Under the pieces are notes generated by a model. The model was not told where the DNA came from, did not search any database, and saw only the letters and a list, made by a program, of their open reading frames with translations. A DNA stretch of 64,000 bases from positions 21,046,245 to 21,110,244 of the forward strand of contig QCXZ01000086.1 in the NCBI GenBank assembly GCA_025024175.1, written 5' to 3'. Below, one piece after another: positions 53,101 to 55,353 of the stretch. Positions within the stretch are counted from its first letter, which is position 1. Every line of letters begins with the position of its first letter. Source of the DNA: Rhyzopertha dominica (taxonomy: Eukaryota; Arthropoda; Insecta; Coleoptera; Bostrichidae). Both the position numbers and the translations under genes were made by a program.

Positions 53101-55353
53101 CGGCCTCACGTGCTTTGCCGTTGCAGTATCCATACACAAAATGCATGTCTGCAAGCTCCCGATTTGTAAATCTAGCAATTTTGGAAAAATGTTTAAGAGC
53201 AAATTGCAGAAAGGAGCAGTTTTTATTCTGAAAACGTACTGTTGTCATTGGCAACGATCTATAACAACAACTAACTAATTGACATGTTGTTTTCCGGGCT
53301 GGTTCCCACGTTGGTTATTAGACCTTGACGTTTCGACACTCATGTCGGTGTCTTCCTCAGAAGTAGCTCTGAAATTGAAGTGTCCTAGCCTGCTCGGGTA
53401 TTTATACTCGTCCGGGTCACTGACGCGTGGGCGTTGTTACGCACGACCGGTTTCCAGATTCCAGGTAGGTCGATGCCCCGGTCTCGGTTGTAATTGTGCG
53501 GGTTCTTCTGGCTTCCTTGTACAGTCTCGGCCAGAATCTCGCTTCCCTCGACATCATTTATGCTTCGTCGAATTTGATGGTGTGGCCAGTCTCCATTCGA
53601 TGTTCTGCTACAGCCGACCTATCACCTTGCCGGTCTCTGGTGTCCCTCATGTGCTCCTTGATTCTCGTGCTGATGTNCCTTCCGGTTTGGCCGATGTAAA
53701 CCTTCCCACAGCTTCATGGGATGCTGTACACACCTTGTGTTTGTAGCTCCTCAGTCGTCGAACGATATTTCGGAAAGGCGTTAGCTATCTTTCTCGGGGA
53801 GATGAAGATGGTGTTTATATGATGTCTTTTCAGCAGCCGTCCGATCTGAGAAGACATCATATAAACACCATCTTCATCGCCCCGAGAAAGATAGCTAACG
53901 CCTTTCCGAAATANCGTTCGACGACTGAGGAGCTACAAACACAAGGTGTGTACAGCATCCCATGCAGCTGTGGGAAGGTTTACATCGGNCAAACCGGAAG
54001 GCACATCAGCACGAGAATCAAGGAGCACATGAGGGACACCAGAGACCGGCAAGGTGATAGGTCGGCTGTAGCAGAACATCGAATGGAGACTGGCCACACC
54101 ATCAAATTCGAGGAAGCACAAATGATGTCGAGGGAAGCGAGATTCTGACCGAGACTGTACAAGGAAGCCATCGAAATCCAGAAGAACCCGCACAATTACA
54201 ACCGAGACCGGTGCATCGACCTACCTGGAATCTGGAAACCGGTCATGCGTAACAACGCCCACGCGTCAGTGACCCGGACGAGTATAAATACCCGAGCAGG
54301 CTAGGACACTTCAGTTTCAGAGCTACTTCTGAGGAAGACACCGACATGAGTGTCGAAACGTCAAGGTCTAATAACCAACGTGGGAACCAGCCCGGAAAAC
54401 AACATATCATCGACAACAACCACGGAAGCCTTCAAACCAAAACTAACTAATTGCAGGGCAACTTGATCTGGAGTAAAACTTTTGGTACCCGAGATGTGTA
54501 ATACAATTTTTGAATGGATTTTACTGGAAAAACGGTTCGCCCTAGCGACTTTTAACAAGACAACATGAATAACATATTAGATTTTCATAATTCTTCATCA
54601 AAACTCTAAAAACTGCTAAAAAGTTTGGGTATTTTTTACCCTACCACCACTCCCCATTTGTCCTATCCCTGAATAAATTAATGAAATTGAGCGTAAAATT
54701 ATTAGTGAATTTACAAAATTTCGCTTTTTTACCATCATTAGTTTCTCGATATATGTATATTAAAATTTTTAATATTATTTTTAAGCAGGCTAATTTTGGG
54801 ACACTATGTTTACGTGAACTTTTTTTTATAATACGGTGCTATTAGCCGTTACTGTCTTATAATAGTGCCTTCTAGGTTGTTTCAATTTTAAAGTCCGTGA
54901 TAGTACATCAAAAAATAAAACATTACCATGCATATTACAGACTTACATGTACGTACACCACAAAATTAATGGTTAACCAATTAGCAAGACCACGCATTTT
55001 ATTCATTATAACATTTTAATTAGAAAAGCAAATGTTTTATGTTTTGAATCGTCACAAAGAGCGACGAGGGGTCCGCGAAACCTATTATTGCGCACGGGGG
55101 TGCTTTTGTTTCCCTAATCTCAAGTTGTCTTCTGGCTTCAGAGATGGAGATCCAAGACAAAGTGGAGTCCGTCGAGGAGAATTCGTCCGCCGAGGATGCA
55201 GCAGACGACGACGCCGAAAATAGGATTTATAACGGTTTCCAAGGCCCGCTGACGGAGGGTGGCAACGAAGAGGACGTCCGGCCAAGCGCTGGATCGTCTT
55301 CAGTGAGGATAGTGCCCGTCTGCACGCTATTGCTGTTTTCGCTACTTTTGTGA
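3663..55353 (+). CDS. DIP/lachesin-like three-Ig-domain, GPI-anchored cell-surface protein (spliced gene, 5' end outside window)
   Basis: Segments 3663-3775, 15982-16167, 22788-23112, 47776-47895, 47950-48120 and 55142-55353 join without frame change to 374 codons and a TGA stop. All junctions are GT/AG. Three Ig domains follow in order: Ig1 (Cys in TFTC and YMC, Trp in VAWIK), Ig2 (LVC, YLC, IIWRR) and Ig3 (LQC, YKC, NYWTR). An acidic linker and a hydrophobic C-terminus without cytoplasmic tail follow, as in GPI-anchored proteins. N-glycosylation sequons occur in ENVT and INSS. The Ig1 opening (PDFLYPLENVTV) and the VPNQLVGAP stretch of Ig3 are hallmarks of insect DIPs, which bind Dpr proteins on neuronal surfaces and help pair synaptic partners; lachesins are close relatives. 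The exact paralog cannot be named. The signal peptide and first exon are missing. Introns total about 50 kb and are full of transposons. Confidence 0.93.
3776..4434 (+). other. Start of 12.2 kb intron, no element recognised
   Basis: Intronic sequence between the donor at 3776 and the Tc1 element. A GC-richer stretch at about 3840-3990 has no recognisable coding content. The TA at 4433-4434 is the Tc1 target site. Confidence 0.6.
4691..5737 (-). CDS. Tc1-family DD34E transposase, two exons (5737-5321, 5263-4691)
   Basis: Start is the ATG at 5737 (MARGKLLSEVEKTE); an in-frame ATG further upstream at 5770 is less Tc1-like. Exon 1 gives 139 residues with paired helix-turn-helix DNA-binding regions (GRSNRWIARKLNRS; CAEIRNLLELNVSRETVRR) and an AT-hook-like GRPQK between them. 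A 57-nt GT-AG intron follows. Exon 2 supplies IWSDEKKW (first catalytic Asp), GGGTVMVWAAF, QQDNAPIH (second Asp) and SPDLNIIENIWG (Glu), with 34 residues between the last two. The total is 329 residues, usual for Tc1 transposases, which cut and paste the element at TA sites. It lies wholly within a host intron on the opposite strand. Confidence 0.93.
5264..5320 (-). other. 57-nt intron inside the Tc1 transposase
   Basis: On the minus strand the sequence reads CTG|gtaatg ... ttttcaatttag|TTT. Removing it joins TDFTL directly to FIWSDEKKW, exactly where Tc1 proteins have the first catalytic Asp. Unspliced, the frame stops at the TAG that is the acceptor itself. The piece is AT-rich with a pyrimidine-rich 3' end, like a short insect intron. 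Confidence 0.88.
6068..7560 (-). mobile_element. LINE (non-LTR retrotransposon) fragment, decayed reverse transcriptase and C-terminus
   Basis: Minus-strand pieces from right to left show the start of an RT domain at 7537-7250 (GFDDIYSEFLKN; DTKVIAVLKPGKS). An RT core follows at 7130-6918 (AYDTVCKDGLILKL; LSQRKFRVFLGEKSSK; ESVLSPVLF, the place of the usual PQGSVLSP). The ORF2 C-terminus lies at 6498-6100 (PPEIRRQLSTY; PSCECGD). Frames shift several times and no complete frame remains. The jockey-superfamily type is likely, the clade uncertain. The left end abuts the TA duplicated by the Tc1 insertion. Confidence 0.8.
7755..7860 (-). mobile_element. tRNA-derived SINE, copy 1
   Basis: The minus strand carries a pol III B box, GGTTCGAACCC, within a T-arm-like context, followed by gacaatactttttcaatac and atatgtaggcc. 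The same arrangement recurs at 37115-37203, so it is a dispersed SINE and not a tRNA gene. The A-box half is decayed. Confidence 0.6.
7861..9487. other. Intronic sequence, nothing recognised
   Basis: AT-rich, with n's at 8411-8417 and a short ttcag direct repeat near 8790. I see no gene, RNA or element ends. The open frames at 8968-9301 are low-complexity AT-rich sequence. Confidence 0.6.
9488..10213 (+). mobile_element. Non-autonomous TIR element, copy 1
   Basis: Begins caagcaacgatctatgagac and ends with the inverted counterpart gtagatcgttgcttg. The left 100 bases and right 250 bases reappear, reverse-complemented, at the ends of 29565-30791. No transposase frame is present. It interrupts a Penelope-like RT frame that resumes at 10214. 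The superfamily is not identified. Confidence 0.75.
10214..10515 (+). pseudogene. Penelope-like element reverse transcriptase fragment
   Basis: Directly after the inserted TIR element, the frame reads DALYTNIPGSEILSVLNEHF, matching the PLE RT motif normally written FDVxSLFTNIP. It continues with FLGICREQIFLNYNTTYVQ, which resembles the following RT block. It stops at 10515 without the YVDD motif, so it is a fragment. Sequence at 10560-10770 still looks partly coding (THYELQDIVDIALKYLEDLL) but I could not assign it. Confidence 0.6.
10881..11194. mobile_element. MITE with tacagg(g/a)tgt...ccaaaatta inverted ends, copy 1
   Basis: Starts tacaggatgtgccaaaatta and ends taattttgggacaccctgta, an imperfect 20-bp inverted repeat. 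It is about 314 bp long with no coding capacity. Diverged partial copies lie at about 51800-52030 and 54602-54812. Confidence 0.7.
11195..13259. other. Intronic sequence with an unexplained GC-rich patch
   Basis: No recognised gene. At 11345-11455 a run of short ggatatcaaa-like repeats occurs. At about 11840-12170 the base composition becomes GC-rich and a 108-codon + frame is open, but its product matches no family I know. The rest is unremarkable. Confidence 0.5.
13260..14412. repeat. Minisatellite, about 18 units of 59-70 bp
   Basis: A tandem array of units built on gagtcgtctccggctcctg, agagctttgagaaactc and caacacacacttgaacttt. Unit starts fall near 13299, 13360, 13430, 13490, 13560 and onwards. 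Lengths alternate mainly between 61 and 70 because of an optional 9-bp ggctcctgt duplication. Lengths are not multiples of three, so the apparent minus-strand peptide (EPEFLKALQEP) shifts frame from unit to unit and the array is non-coding. Confidence 0.95.
14413..15981. other. Intronic sequence before the second exon, nothing recognised
   Basis: No transposon ends, RNA genes or family-like frames seen. The stretch from about 15100 to 15950 is less AT-rich than the rest of the intron. The acceptor of exon 15982 is gcttgtatcag. Confidence 0.55.
15982..16167 (+). CDS. DIP-like gene, exon encoding C-terminal half of Ig1
   Basis: Sixty-two codons from VAWIKADTKAILAIHEHVI to QVNTDPMKMQ, in phase 0 at both ends. 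The acceptor is tatcag and the donor is CAG|gtaaat. It supplies the Ig1 tryptophan (VAW), the RLSVTHND strand motif and the second cysteine in GQYMCQVNTDPM, all diagnostic of the DIP/lachesin first Ig domain. An intron splitting Ig1 just after the GYR residues joins cleanly to exon 3663-3775. Confidence 0.96.
16360..17445 (+). mobile_element. LINE reverse transcriptase fragment
   Basis: RT blocks appear in order: FTDFRKTFDIIDHYIL, then SGVP followed by a stop in place of the usual Gln and GSNLCPLLFLLFINDLP, then LLADDLKLF (the catalytic ADD). The C-terminal LLYCSLIRTKLEYAALMW comes near 17290-17360. The frame is broken by stops and a deletion after the ADD motif. It is of the jockey/CR1-like type; the exact clade cannot be told. 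Confidence 0.85.
17480..18130 (-). pseudogene. Penelope-like element, internally deleted ORF with 3' UTR, minus half of an inverted pair
   Basis: Read on the minus strand, 18130 to 17590 gives PLE-type N-terminal sequence (QLTFLSGCREENIIPGFLK; RILKRASSALLKES). It then passes to DALVKGFNNAISPNNIPKEE, the region just before the RT domain, and runs straight into the element's 3' UTR with the cgaaacgtc motif near 17550-17590. The RT and GIY-YIG domains are deleted. A stop and frameshifts are present. The plus-strand half follows at 18150. Confidence 0.65.
18150..18540 (+). pseudogene. Penelope-like element GIY-YIG endonuclease and 3' end, plus half
   Basis: The frame reads FTVYIGQTGRHINSRIKEHM then DRQSDRSTTAEHRMETGH, the GIY-YIG endonuclease module that PLEs carry after their RT. 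It closely matches the copy at 53940-54150. It continues into the conserved tail ending cttcaaaccaaaa at about 18540. A stop falls at 18330. It is the catalytic C-terminus only, without RT. Confidence 0.8.
18791..18928. repeat. Large hairpin, arms about 62 nt
   Basis: Left arm ttgtctcacttgatttatca ... and right arm ending ... tgataaatcaagtgagacaa are almost exact inverted copies (18791-18852 and 18866-18928) around a 13-nt loop. Both arms contain tcgaaacgatc-type sequence like that in PLE terminal regions, so it may be an inverted PLE terminus. Confidence 0.85.
19755..20010 (+). mobile_element. LINE ORF2 C-terminal zinc-motif fragment
   Basis: The frame reads GIANDATCRKCVEEDETAYH then ILNECSVLMKRR, the Cys-rich segment (C..C..E.ETA.HIL..C) that follows RT or RNase H in many insect non-LTR elements. 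A single stop interrupts it. No RT is recognisable upstream, so it is a short remnant. Confidence 0.6.
20011..22787. other. AT-rich intron sequence, nothing recognised
   Basis: No gene, RNA, tandem repeat or element ends seen in 2.8 kb. The open frame at 21763-21984 is isolated and resembles nothing I know. Confidence 0.6.
22788..23112 (+). CDS. DIP-like gene, exon encoding Ig2
   Basis: The acceptor is ttccattttcag; the donor is T|gtaagt at 23113, phase 1. One hundred and eight codons run from the Ig1/Ig2 linker (VVI.PDIVYEETSGD) through the first cysteine (SAKLVCKARGYPEP), IIWRREDG, LSLTKVTRSEMGAYLCIAAN and GVPPSVSKRMMLHIH. The whole Ig2 sits in one exon, as is typical for this family. Unresolved n's at 22791-22792 and 22812 hide two residues; the second is probably the conserved Pro of the VxPPDI linker. 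Confidence 0.96.
23162..23310. mobile_element. Penelope-like element, terminal remnants in inverted orientation
   Basis: gacatgttgttttccggg at 23162 is mirrored by cccggaaaacaacatgtc ending at 23279. The right side continues with the same tail (ggtttcaaaccaaaa) that ends the PLEs near 18540 and 54446. The left half is the PLE 3' UTR on the minus strand, identical over the hammerhead-like block to that at 53327-53360. All coding sequence is gone. Confidence 0.8.
23208..23241 (-). ncRNA. Hammerhead-ribozyme-like motif in PLE terminus
   Basis: The minus strand reads CTGAGGA, then a GACAC/GTGTC stem with an 8-nt loop, then GAAACGTC. This fits the hammerhead core CUGANGA - stem II - GAAA - minimal stem III - UC. 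PLEs are known to carry such motifs. Activity is not shown by sequence alone. Confidence 0.5.
23546..24780. repeat. Foldback/low-complexity array, two diverged copies of about 670 bp
   Basis: The first half of each copy is dominated by agtatcgaaagtatt-type words and the second half by the complement (gatactttcgatactttg). Each copy starts with tcgagtat, then cgata or caata, then ccaccttgtcgtgg (23561 and 24222), and both contain gtattcaataatttaaccat (about 23919 and 24604). Open frames here are by-products of the repeat and not genes. Confidence 0.8.
24781..27950. other. AT-rich intron sequence, nothing recognised
   Basis: About 3.2 kb without a family-like frame. A less AT-rich patch at 25480-25670 (with the inverted words acaaacagtttgtg and cacggccacggcc) is unexplained. 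A short (ataat)n run occurs at about 26788-26802. Confidence 0.55.
27951..28416 (+). repeat. Dispersed repeat X, copy A
   Basis: Starts near aaaaaccgctgcaaattgaa and runs to gacgcttttttgctaatat. It is present in inverted orientation at 41226-41718 and partly at 57273-57533. It contains no plausible coding frame. The family is unidentified. Confidence 0.8.
28417..29564. other. Intron sequence, nothing recognised
   Basis: AT-rich. Overlapping frames at 28588-28998 on both strands have no recognisable similarity. Confidence 0.5.
29565..30791 (-). mobile_element. Non-autonomous TIR element, copy 2
   Basis: Bounded by ttatacttgcaagcaacgat and its exact inverse ending gtataa at 30791. Its left 285 bases and right 100 bases match the right and left ends of the element at 9488-10213 in reverse, so the two insertions are in opposite orientation. 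It is about 500 bp longer internally. No transposase is encoded. Confidence 0.8.
31189..31452. mobile_element. MITE with cataggcgtagcta inverted ends
   Basis: The 14-bp ends cataggcgtagcta (31189-31202) and tagctacgcctatg (31439-31452) are exact inverses around about 236 bp of non-coding sequence. Confidence 0.75.
32087..32330 (+). mobile_element. LINE RT fragment, internally deleted
   Basis: The sequence reads NRLQVDLIYTDLTKAFDKVH, then after a deletion SGVAQGSNLGPLLFIV and MKACKIYIVA, the RT blocks leading to the ADD motif. It is broken at the ADD by the next LINE. It resembles the RT at 38135-40265 (ERLQVDVVYTDLKKVFDRVN). Confidence 0.75.
32873..33540 (+). pseudogene. LINE ORF1 with PHD-like zinc motif (broken)
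   Basis: Starts at ATG 32873. Cysteines and histidine in FINCDACQGHVHLNCVGLS form the core of a PHD-type zinc finger, common in ORF1 of CR1-like LINEs. After a frameshift near 33025 a second block reads RKRNIVVYDVNEHPKE, DFEP-like and YRLGRFSKNRVRPRAIKVVL, the RNA-binding portion. Stops and frameshifts show it is dead. Confidence 0.7.
33550..34587 (+). pseudogene. LINE ORF2, APE-type endonuclease domain (partial)
   Basis: Early blocks are YQNLQGLRTKTNDVY, IVSLSETW and KRGGGVAVLVNN, the start of an exonuclease-endonuclease-phosphatase domain. After frameshifts, an open frame at 33785-34498 carries FKILGDFNAP (catalytic GDFN) and further conserved spacing. This domain nicks target DNA to prime reverse transcription. 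The frame ends at 34498 and similarity ends at about 34587. Confidence 0.8.
34588..35256 (-). pseudogene. Tc1/mariner (maT-like) transposase relic
   Basis: The minus-strand frame starts MSHESDRVIVVELHKAGMKR at about 35226 and shows a helix-turn-helix (GFKPPTVYRAVERF; LHKMAKNLGINRESVRN) and a GRS linker. Sequence between the DNA-binding region and SVMVWAET is scrambled or deleted, and the first catalytic Asp is lost. Past the frameshift, antisense 34590-34740 still resembles GKTPLVFIEQKLKI. The 3' end is cut at the LINE junction. A TIR is not clear; AT-rich flank runs to about 35430. Confidence 0.75.
35497..37095 (-). mobile_element. Tc1-like transposon, complete ends, dead transposase
   Basis: Ends cactcaccggcacaaaaaac and its inverse ...gtgccggtgagtg are flanked by TA at 35495-35496 and 37096-37097. 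The inverted repeats extend about 125 bp. The transposase on the minus strand (about 36787 to 35774) is broken: MAVDPETAAAIVALLQDG, then after shifts NTNVSERTVRRRLGEDNLTS, LFTDESRFSL, RQQERFAECTF, GGSVMVWVGISLETHTEL, and finally SPDVIPIEHVWDILGRRM with its catalytic Glu. At least four frameshifts or stops are visible. Confidence 0.9.
37115..37203 (+). mobile_element. tRNA-derived SINE, copy 2
   Basis: An A-box-like ttggttagcgcgactgag, a B box ggttcaaatctcgc and then ggcaatactttttcagtag with atatttatgcc share spacing and sequence with the minus-strand copy at 7755-7860. It begins about 20 bases after the Tc1 at 37095. Confidence 0.6.
37204..38134. other. Intron sequence with an unexplained less AT-rich patch
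   Basis: An open frame at 37631-38074 (147 codons, one n) shows no family signature; its C-terminal part is an antisense-like AT run. A TE origin or a conserved non-coding block is possible. Confidence 0.45.
38135..38176. repeat. (AAT)n microsatellite, 3' tail of a LINE
   Basis: About 14 uninterrupted aat units. On the minus strand they directly follow the LINE C-terminus, as a simple-repeat tail does in I/CR1-like elements. Confidence 0.95.
38177..40265 (-). mobile_element. LINE, reverse transcriptase and C-terminus, interrupted by a PLE terminus
   Basis: The minus strand from 40265 shows the pre-RT linker (KYWYFVNAKK; DIVNAFGNFF) and then a long open RT frame at 40118-39261. That frame has FPVFKNCDKADVCNYRPIAL, HGFVKGKSTASNL, DVVYTDLKKVFDRVNH and GVVQGSILGPQLFVIFFNDV. 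The ADD motif falls just after the frame breaks at 39261. Decayed RT continues to about 38900. A PLE terminus (38660-38895) intervenes, and the C-terminal block (SPVPFYYSVPSTQHHFN; FDIFYDKF) sits at 38574-38299, ending in the (AAT)n tail. The RT is nearly complete but stops occur after it. Confidence 0.88.
38660..38895 (+). mobile_element. Penelope-like element terminal repeat, solo and partly palindromic
   Basis: The segment ttttgaggttcttcgtcttt ... acaggtgtaatcgaaaagtc ... gcattcaccctcgta matches 43956-44135 in reverse and the 3' flank of the PLE RT at 47390-47500. Its own left part (gataatattttgtcag ... aaaaagttaatag) is the inverse of its right part. It interrupts the LINE. Confidence 0.75.
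40425..41040 (+). mobile_element. Dispersed repeat Y, copy A
   Basis: Runs from gtatcgaagggggcagctgc (with a C-rich tract) through tatcttggtcaggagtcaca to cggaggttggctta. It is matched in reverse by 43370-44300. The gtatcgaagggg edge resembles ends seen on other TEs. No coding frame survives. Confidence 0.7.
41226..41718 (-). repeat. Dispersed repeat X, copy B (inverted)
   Basis: Reverse complement of 27951-28416 over nearly its full length, from ttagcaaaaaagcgtcac to tgcagcggtttttttt. Confidence 0.85.
41719..43369. other. Intron sequence, nothing recognised
   Basis: A less AT-rich patch at about 41940-42260 has no identifiable coding content. A second edge like that of repeat Y (catgggcgtacccagc, then a G-run) occurs at 42703-42732. 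Confidence 0.5.
43370..44300 (-). mobile_element. Dispersed repeat Y, copy B, with a nested PLE terminus
   Basis: Inverse of copy A: tggcgat-like end near 43380, ttaattcatgctgataatgc and gactcatcctgaccaagata. After an interruption it continues with aaattggaaggtcccagagt and the G-tract to ccccctcgatacgcccatg. The interruption at about 43956-44135 is a PLE terminal repeat, so that PLE landed after repeat Y. Confidence 0.75.
43956..44135 (-). mobile_element. Penelope-like element terminal repeat nested in repeat Y
   Basis: Inverse of 38737-38895. Contains ctgacgtttcgattacacc and tttgtcaaagacgaag, the family-2 PLE terminal block with a GATTAC/GTAATC stem before GAAACGTC on the minus strand. The CTGANGA part of a hammerhead core is degenerate here. 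Confidence 0.75.
44520..46625 (-). mobile_element. LINE reverse transcriptase and C-terminus, split by a nested transposase element
   Basis: Minus-strand RT at 46609-46330 reads VPIRHLLQKRGELLRWIDG, GFNVRIGECRSAFRDVLSGV and PQGSVLSPILFLTYVTD, then breaks. It resumes at about 45270 with DLDKIALWCDKWLIP, then NTDKCRVLHIERHISQRYF, NDLGVIITNKLSWSDQV, AFLKIYNSYIRPLFEFAVVV and VFTKWNSLPDNVV near 44650. The ADD motif is lost at the interruption. It is a jockey/CR1-like LINE, non-functional. Confidence 0.88.
45271..46335 (+). pseudogene. DUF4817-type (Tc1/mariner-like) transposase, nested in LINE
   Basis: The left edge is tatacaggatgtttcacgaa. Frame pieces: MYSNDEKTDMILIYDKSKKN and RLYRQRFPNRRAPAG, the DUF4817-like helix-turn-helix; then ENPHISQRLVSRATGITLSS and GTQFHPYHLQL; then CFSDEARFSNNGRVNKHNMH, NPRWIREGHFQ and NVWCGILGNQIVGPYFF; finally PLDFFLW-type sequence near 46290. 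The catalytic DE..F region is present but stops and frameshifts are many. The right end is truncated against the LINE. Confidence 0.8.
46785..47500 (+). pseudogene. Penelope-like element RT (partial) with 3' terminal block
   Basis: An upstream frame gives YGLPRIHKTNVSLRPIINTI, the PLE pre-RT signature. After a frameshift near 46875 the frame 46879-47340 carries GDILVSFDVVSLFTK, the thumb-side CLKSTYFLWNGNFYEQKS, AMGSLLSPVVVNLFMENFEE and the catalytic YVDDTLVIW. The RT is followed at once by the 3' terminal block (ggtgtagtcgaaacgtcag at about 47430-47450), so the GIY-YIG endonuclease is deleted. PLEs reverse-transcribe their RNA at nicked targets. Confidence 0.9.
47776..47895 (+). CDS. DIP-like gene, exon encoding first part of Ig3
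   Basis: The acceptor is ctgttttacag. The first two bases complete the Phe codon split by the intron. Then HPLIQVPNQLVGAPINTDVT, LQC (first Ig3 cysteine), HVEASPKAINYWTRES follow. VPNQLVGAP and INYW are strongly conserved in DIPs. The donor is AGCG|gtactg, phase 1. Confidence 0.93.
47896..47949 (+). other. 54-nt in-frame mini-intron of the DIP-like gene
   Basis: Starts gtactg and ends ttaattcttgcag. It is 54 nt, a multiple of three, without an in-frame stop, so a plain ORF reads straight through it. Splicing restores RESGDMIISNDKY, matching the family's spacing between Ig3 strands. Retention would insert 18 residues including an extra Cys. Confidence 0.85.
47950..48120 (+). CDS. DIP-like gene, exon encoding second part of Ig3
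   Basis: Codes DMIISNDKYKMTEINSSYYS, VQMKLVIRKFHKSDLGGYKC (second Ig3 cysteine) and ISKNSIGDAEGNIRLY, then one base before the donor TATG|gtaagt. GGYKCISKNS.G is the canonical F-G strand of the DIP third Ig domain. An NSS sequon is present. Confidence 0.95.
48121..48977. other. Intron sequence before the mariner, nothing recognised
   Basis: No gene or element ends seen; one n at 48576. Confidence 0.6.
48980..50310 (+). mobile_element. Mariner transposon, complete, transposase with one premature stop
   Basis: The 32-bp inverted repeats begin cgaggcatgttttttaagta (48980) and end with the inverse at 50279-50310, differing at one position. TA flanks both ends (48978-48979 and 50311-50312). Length is 1331 bp, usual for mariners. 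The same end occurs inverted at 1-93. Confidence 0.97.
49142..50212 (+). pseudogene. Mariner DD34D transposase, nonsense at codon 311
   Basis: The ATG at 49142 opens MPPTIVSPADCEVRAVIRFL. Helix-turn-helix DNA-binding regions follow (RREI-like IHREICEVYGLN; FTISSLCDCFPQYSRSVLYR). The catalytic core has VTGDETWV, LLHDNARPH and YSPDLAPSDYHLF, with 34 residues between the last two Asp, the DD34D signature. A TAA at 50072-50074 replaces what is probably a Gln codon. Beyond it the frame continues DDNEVETFV ... GNYIEK to the natural stop at 50210-50212, giving 356 codons. No other lesion is visible. The stop lies after the catalytic triad but removes the C-terminal 45 residues. Confidence 0.95.
50325..51025 (+). 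pseudogene. DUF4817-type transposase relic
   Basis: Scattered frames read RAATRSYPTEGNLKNWLRAT, RNQHERPVARTVQQEE, and at the end RGELWQIIITAANAIRNLHQ and RRHQKCVELNGGHFE-type sequence, which is the usual C-terminus of this transposase class. Stops are abundant and the catalytic middle is lost. Tandem to the mariner but unrelated. Confidence 0.65.
51409..51546 (-). mobile_element. Penelope-like terminal remnant, hairpin
   Basis: ctgattcgggtctaa at 51409 is mirrored by ttagacccgaatcag at 51532-51546. Between them, the minus strand carries a hammerhead-like block (51450-51484). No coding sequence remains. Confidence 0.65.
51450..51484 (-). ncRNA. Hammerhead-ribozyme-like motif
   Basis: The minus strand reads CTGAAGA, a stem with GCTTGC paired to GCTAGC (one mismatch), then GAAACGTT. 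Bases after it (AGG) can pair with those before CTGAAGA (CCT), giving a short stem I. This fits the core consensus with U at the cleavage position. Confidence 0.45.
51800..52030 (-). mobile_element. MITE copy 2 (related to 10881-11194)
   Basis: Contains ggacaccctggtggccaaaa, agctagcgtcccttaaaggt and gcaaaattttgaaaatccac, all shared with copy 1 but rearranged. Edges uncertain. Confidence 0.55.
52100..52860 (+). mobile_element. LINE C-terminal fragment with 3' UTR
   Basis: The frame reads LCESLVLPIMNYCNIVYYS, then RMQKIQNSCCRFLYRIRKYD, LKWLRVQNIF, NVRHVNSLSLPTHR and finally VPGAIRRLSSNVFRKDIKN, the conserved post-RT tail of jockey-like LINEs, ending in a stop near 52671 and an AT-rich tail. 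RT is absent, so it is a 5'-truncated copy. Confidence 0.75.
52919..53254 (-). pseudogene. DUF4817-type DNA-binding domain fragment
   Basis: The frame contains FTNRELADMHFVYGYCNGKA and YRRRFPNRKTPGRHTF, the helix-turn-helix of DUF4817-type transposases, like MYSNDEKTDMILIY...RQRFPNRRAPAG at 45450. The catalytic part is not adjacent. The product is a partial element. Confidence 0.7.
53327..53360 (-). ncRNA. Hammerhead-ribozyme-like motif, left arm
   Basis: Inverse of the motif at 54329-54362, identical in the core: CTGAGGA, GACAC/GTGTC stem, GAAACGTC. Confidence 0.5.
53846..54148 (+). pseudogene. PLE GIY-YIG endonuclease domain (3' half of ORF)
   Basis: From the palindrome centre the frame reads INTIFIAPRKIANAFPK, then GVYSIPCSCGKVYI.QTGRHI (the n hides a probable Gly) and RIKEHMRDTRDRQGDRSAVA, EHRMETGHTIKFEEAQ, ending at a TGA (54146-54148). 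CxCG before YIGQT and RxxxRIKEH are GIY-YIG hallmarks of PLE endonucleases, which nick the target for insertion. RT is absent. The same domain is encoded in reverse on the left arm (53809-53531). Confidence 0.88.
54329..54362 (+). ncRNA. Hammerhead-ribozyme-like motif, right arm
   Basis: Reads CTGAGGA, A, GACAC, 8-nt loop, GTGTC, GAAACGTC. A15.1-C15.2 and G16.2-U16.1 would form the minimal stem III, with C17 as the cleavage base. AAG after it pairs with CTT before CTGAGGA for stem I. Confidence 0.5.
54602..54812. mobile_element. MITE copy 3 (related to 10881-11194)
   Basis: aaaaagtttgggtatttttt, gcgtaaaattattagtgaat and caggctaattttgggacac are shared with copy 1, the first two inverted and the last direct, so the copy is rearranged. 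Confidence 0.6.
55142..55353 (+). CDS. DIP-like gene, last coding exon with GPI-type C-terminus
   Basis: The acceptor is tctggcttcag. Its first two bases complete a Glu codon, giving RLYE|MEIQDKVES. An acidic spacer follows (EENSSAEDAADDDAENRIY), then the small-residue stretch SAGSSS, a likely GPI attachment region, and the hydrophobic end IVPVCTLLLFSLLL before TGA at 55351-55353. The pattern of spacer, small residues and terminal hydrophobic tail is what GPI signals look like. Confidence 0.9.

Larger units (their letters stand above)
53281..54408. mobile_element. Penelope-like element, 1.1-kb perfect-type palindrome of two inverted 3' halves
   Basis: The left arm 53281-53833 is the reverse complement of 53846-54408, with only about 12 bases between them and few differences. 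Each arm holds the GIY-YIG coding end, a stop, the 3' UTR and a hammerhead-like motif. The right arm continues through the shared tail ending ccttcaaaccaaaa at about 54443. Such head-to-head structure is characteristic of some PLE insertions. The near identity of the arms suggests recent origin. Confidence 0.93.
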
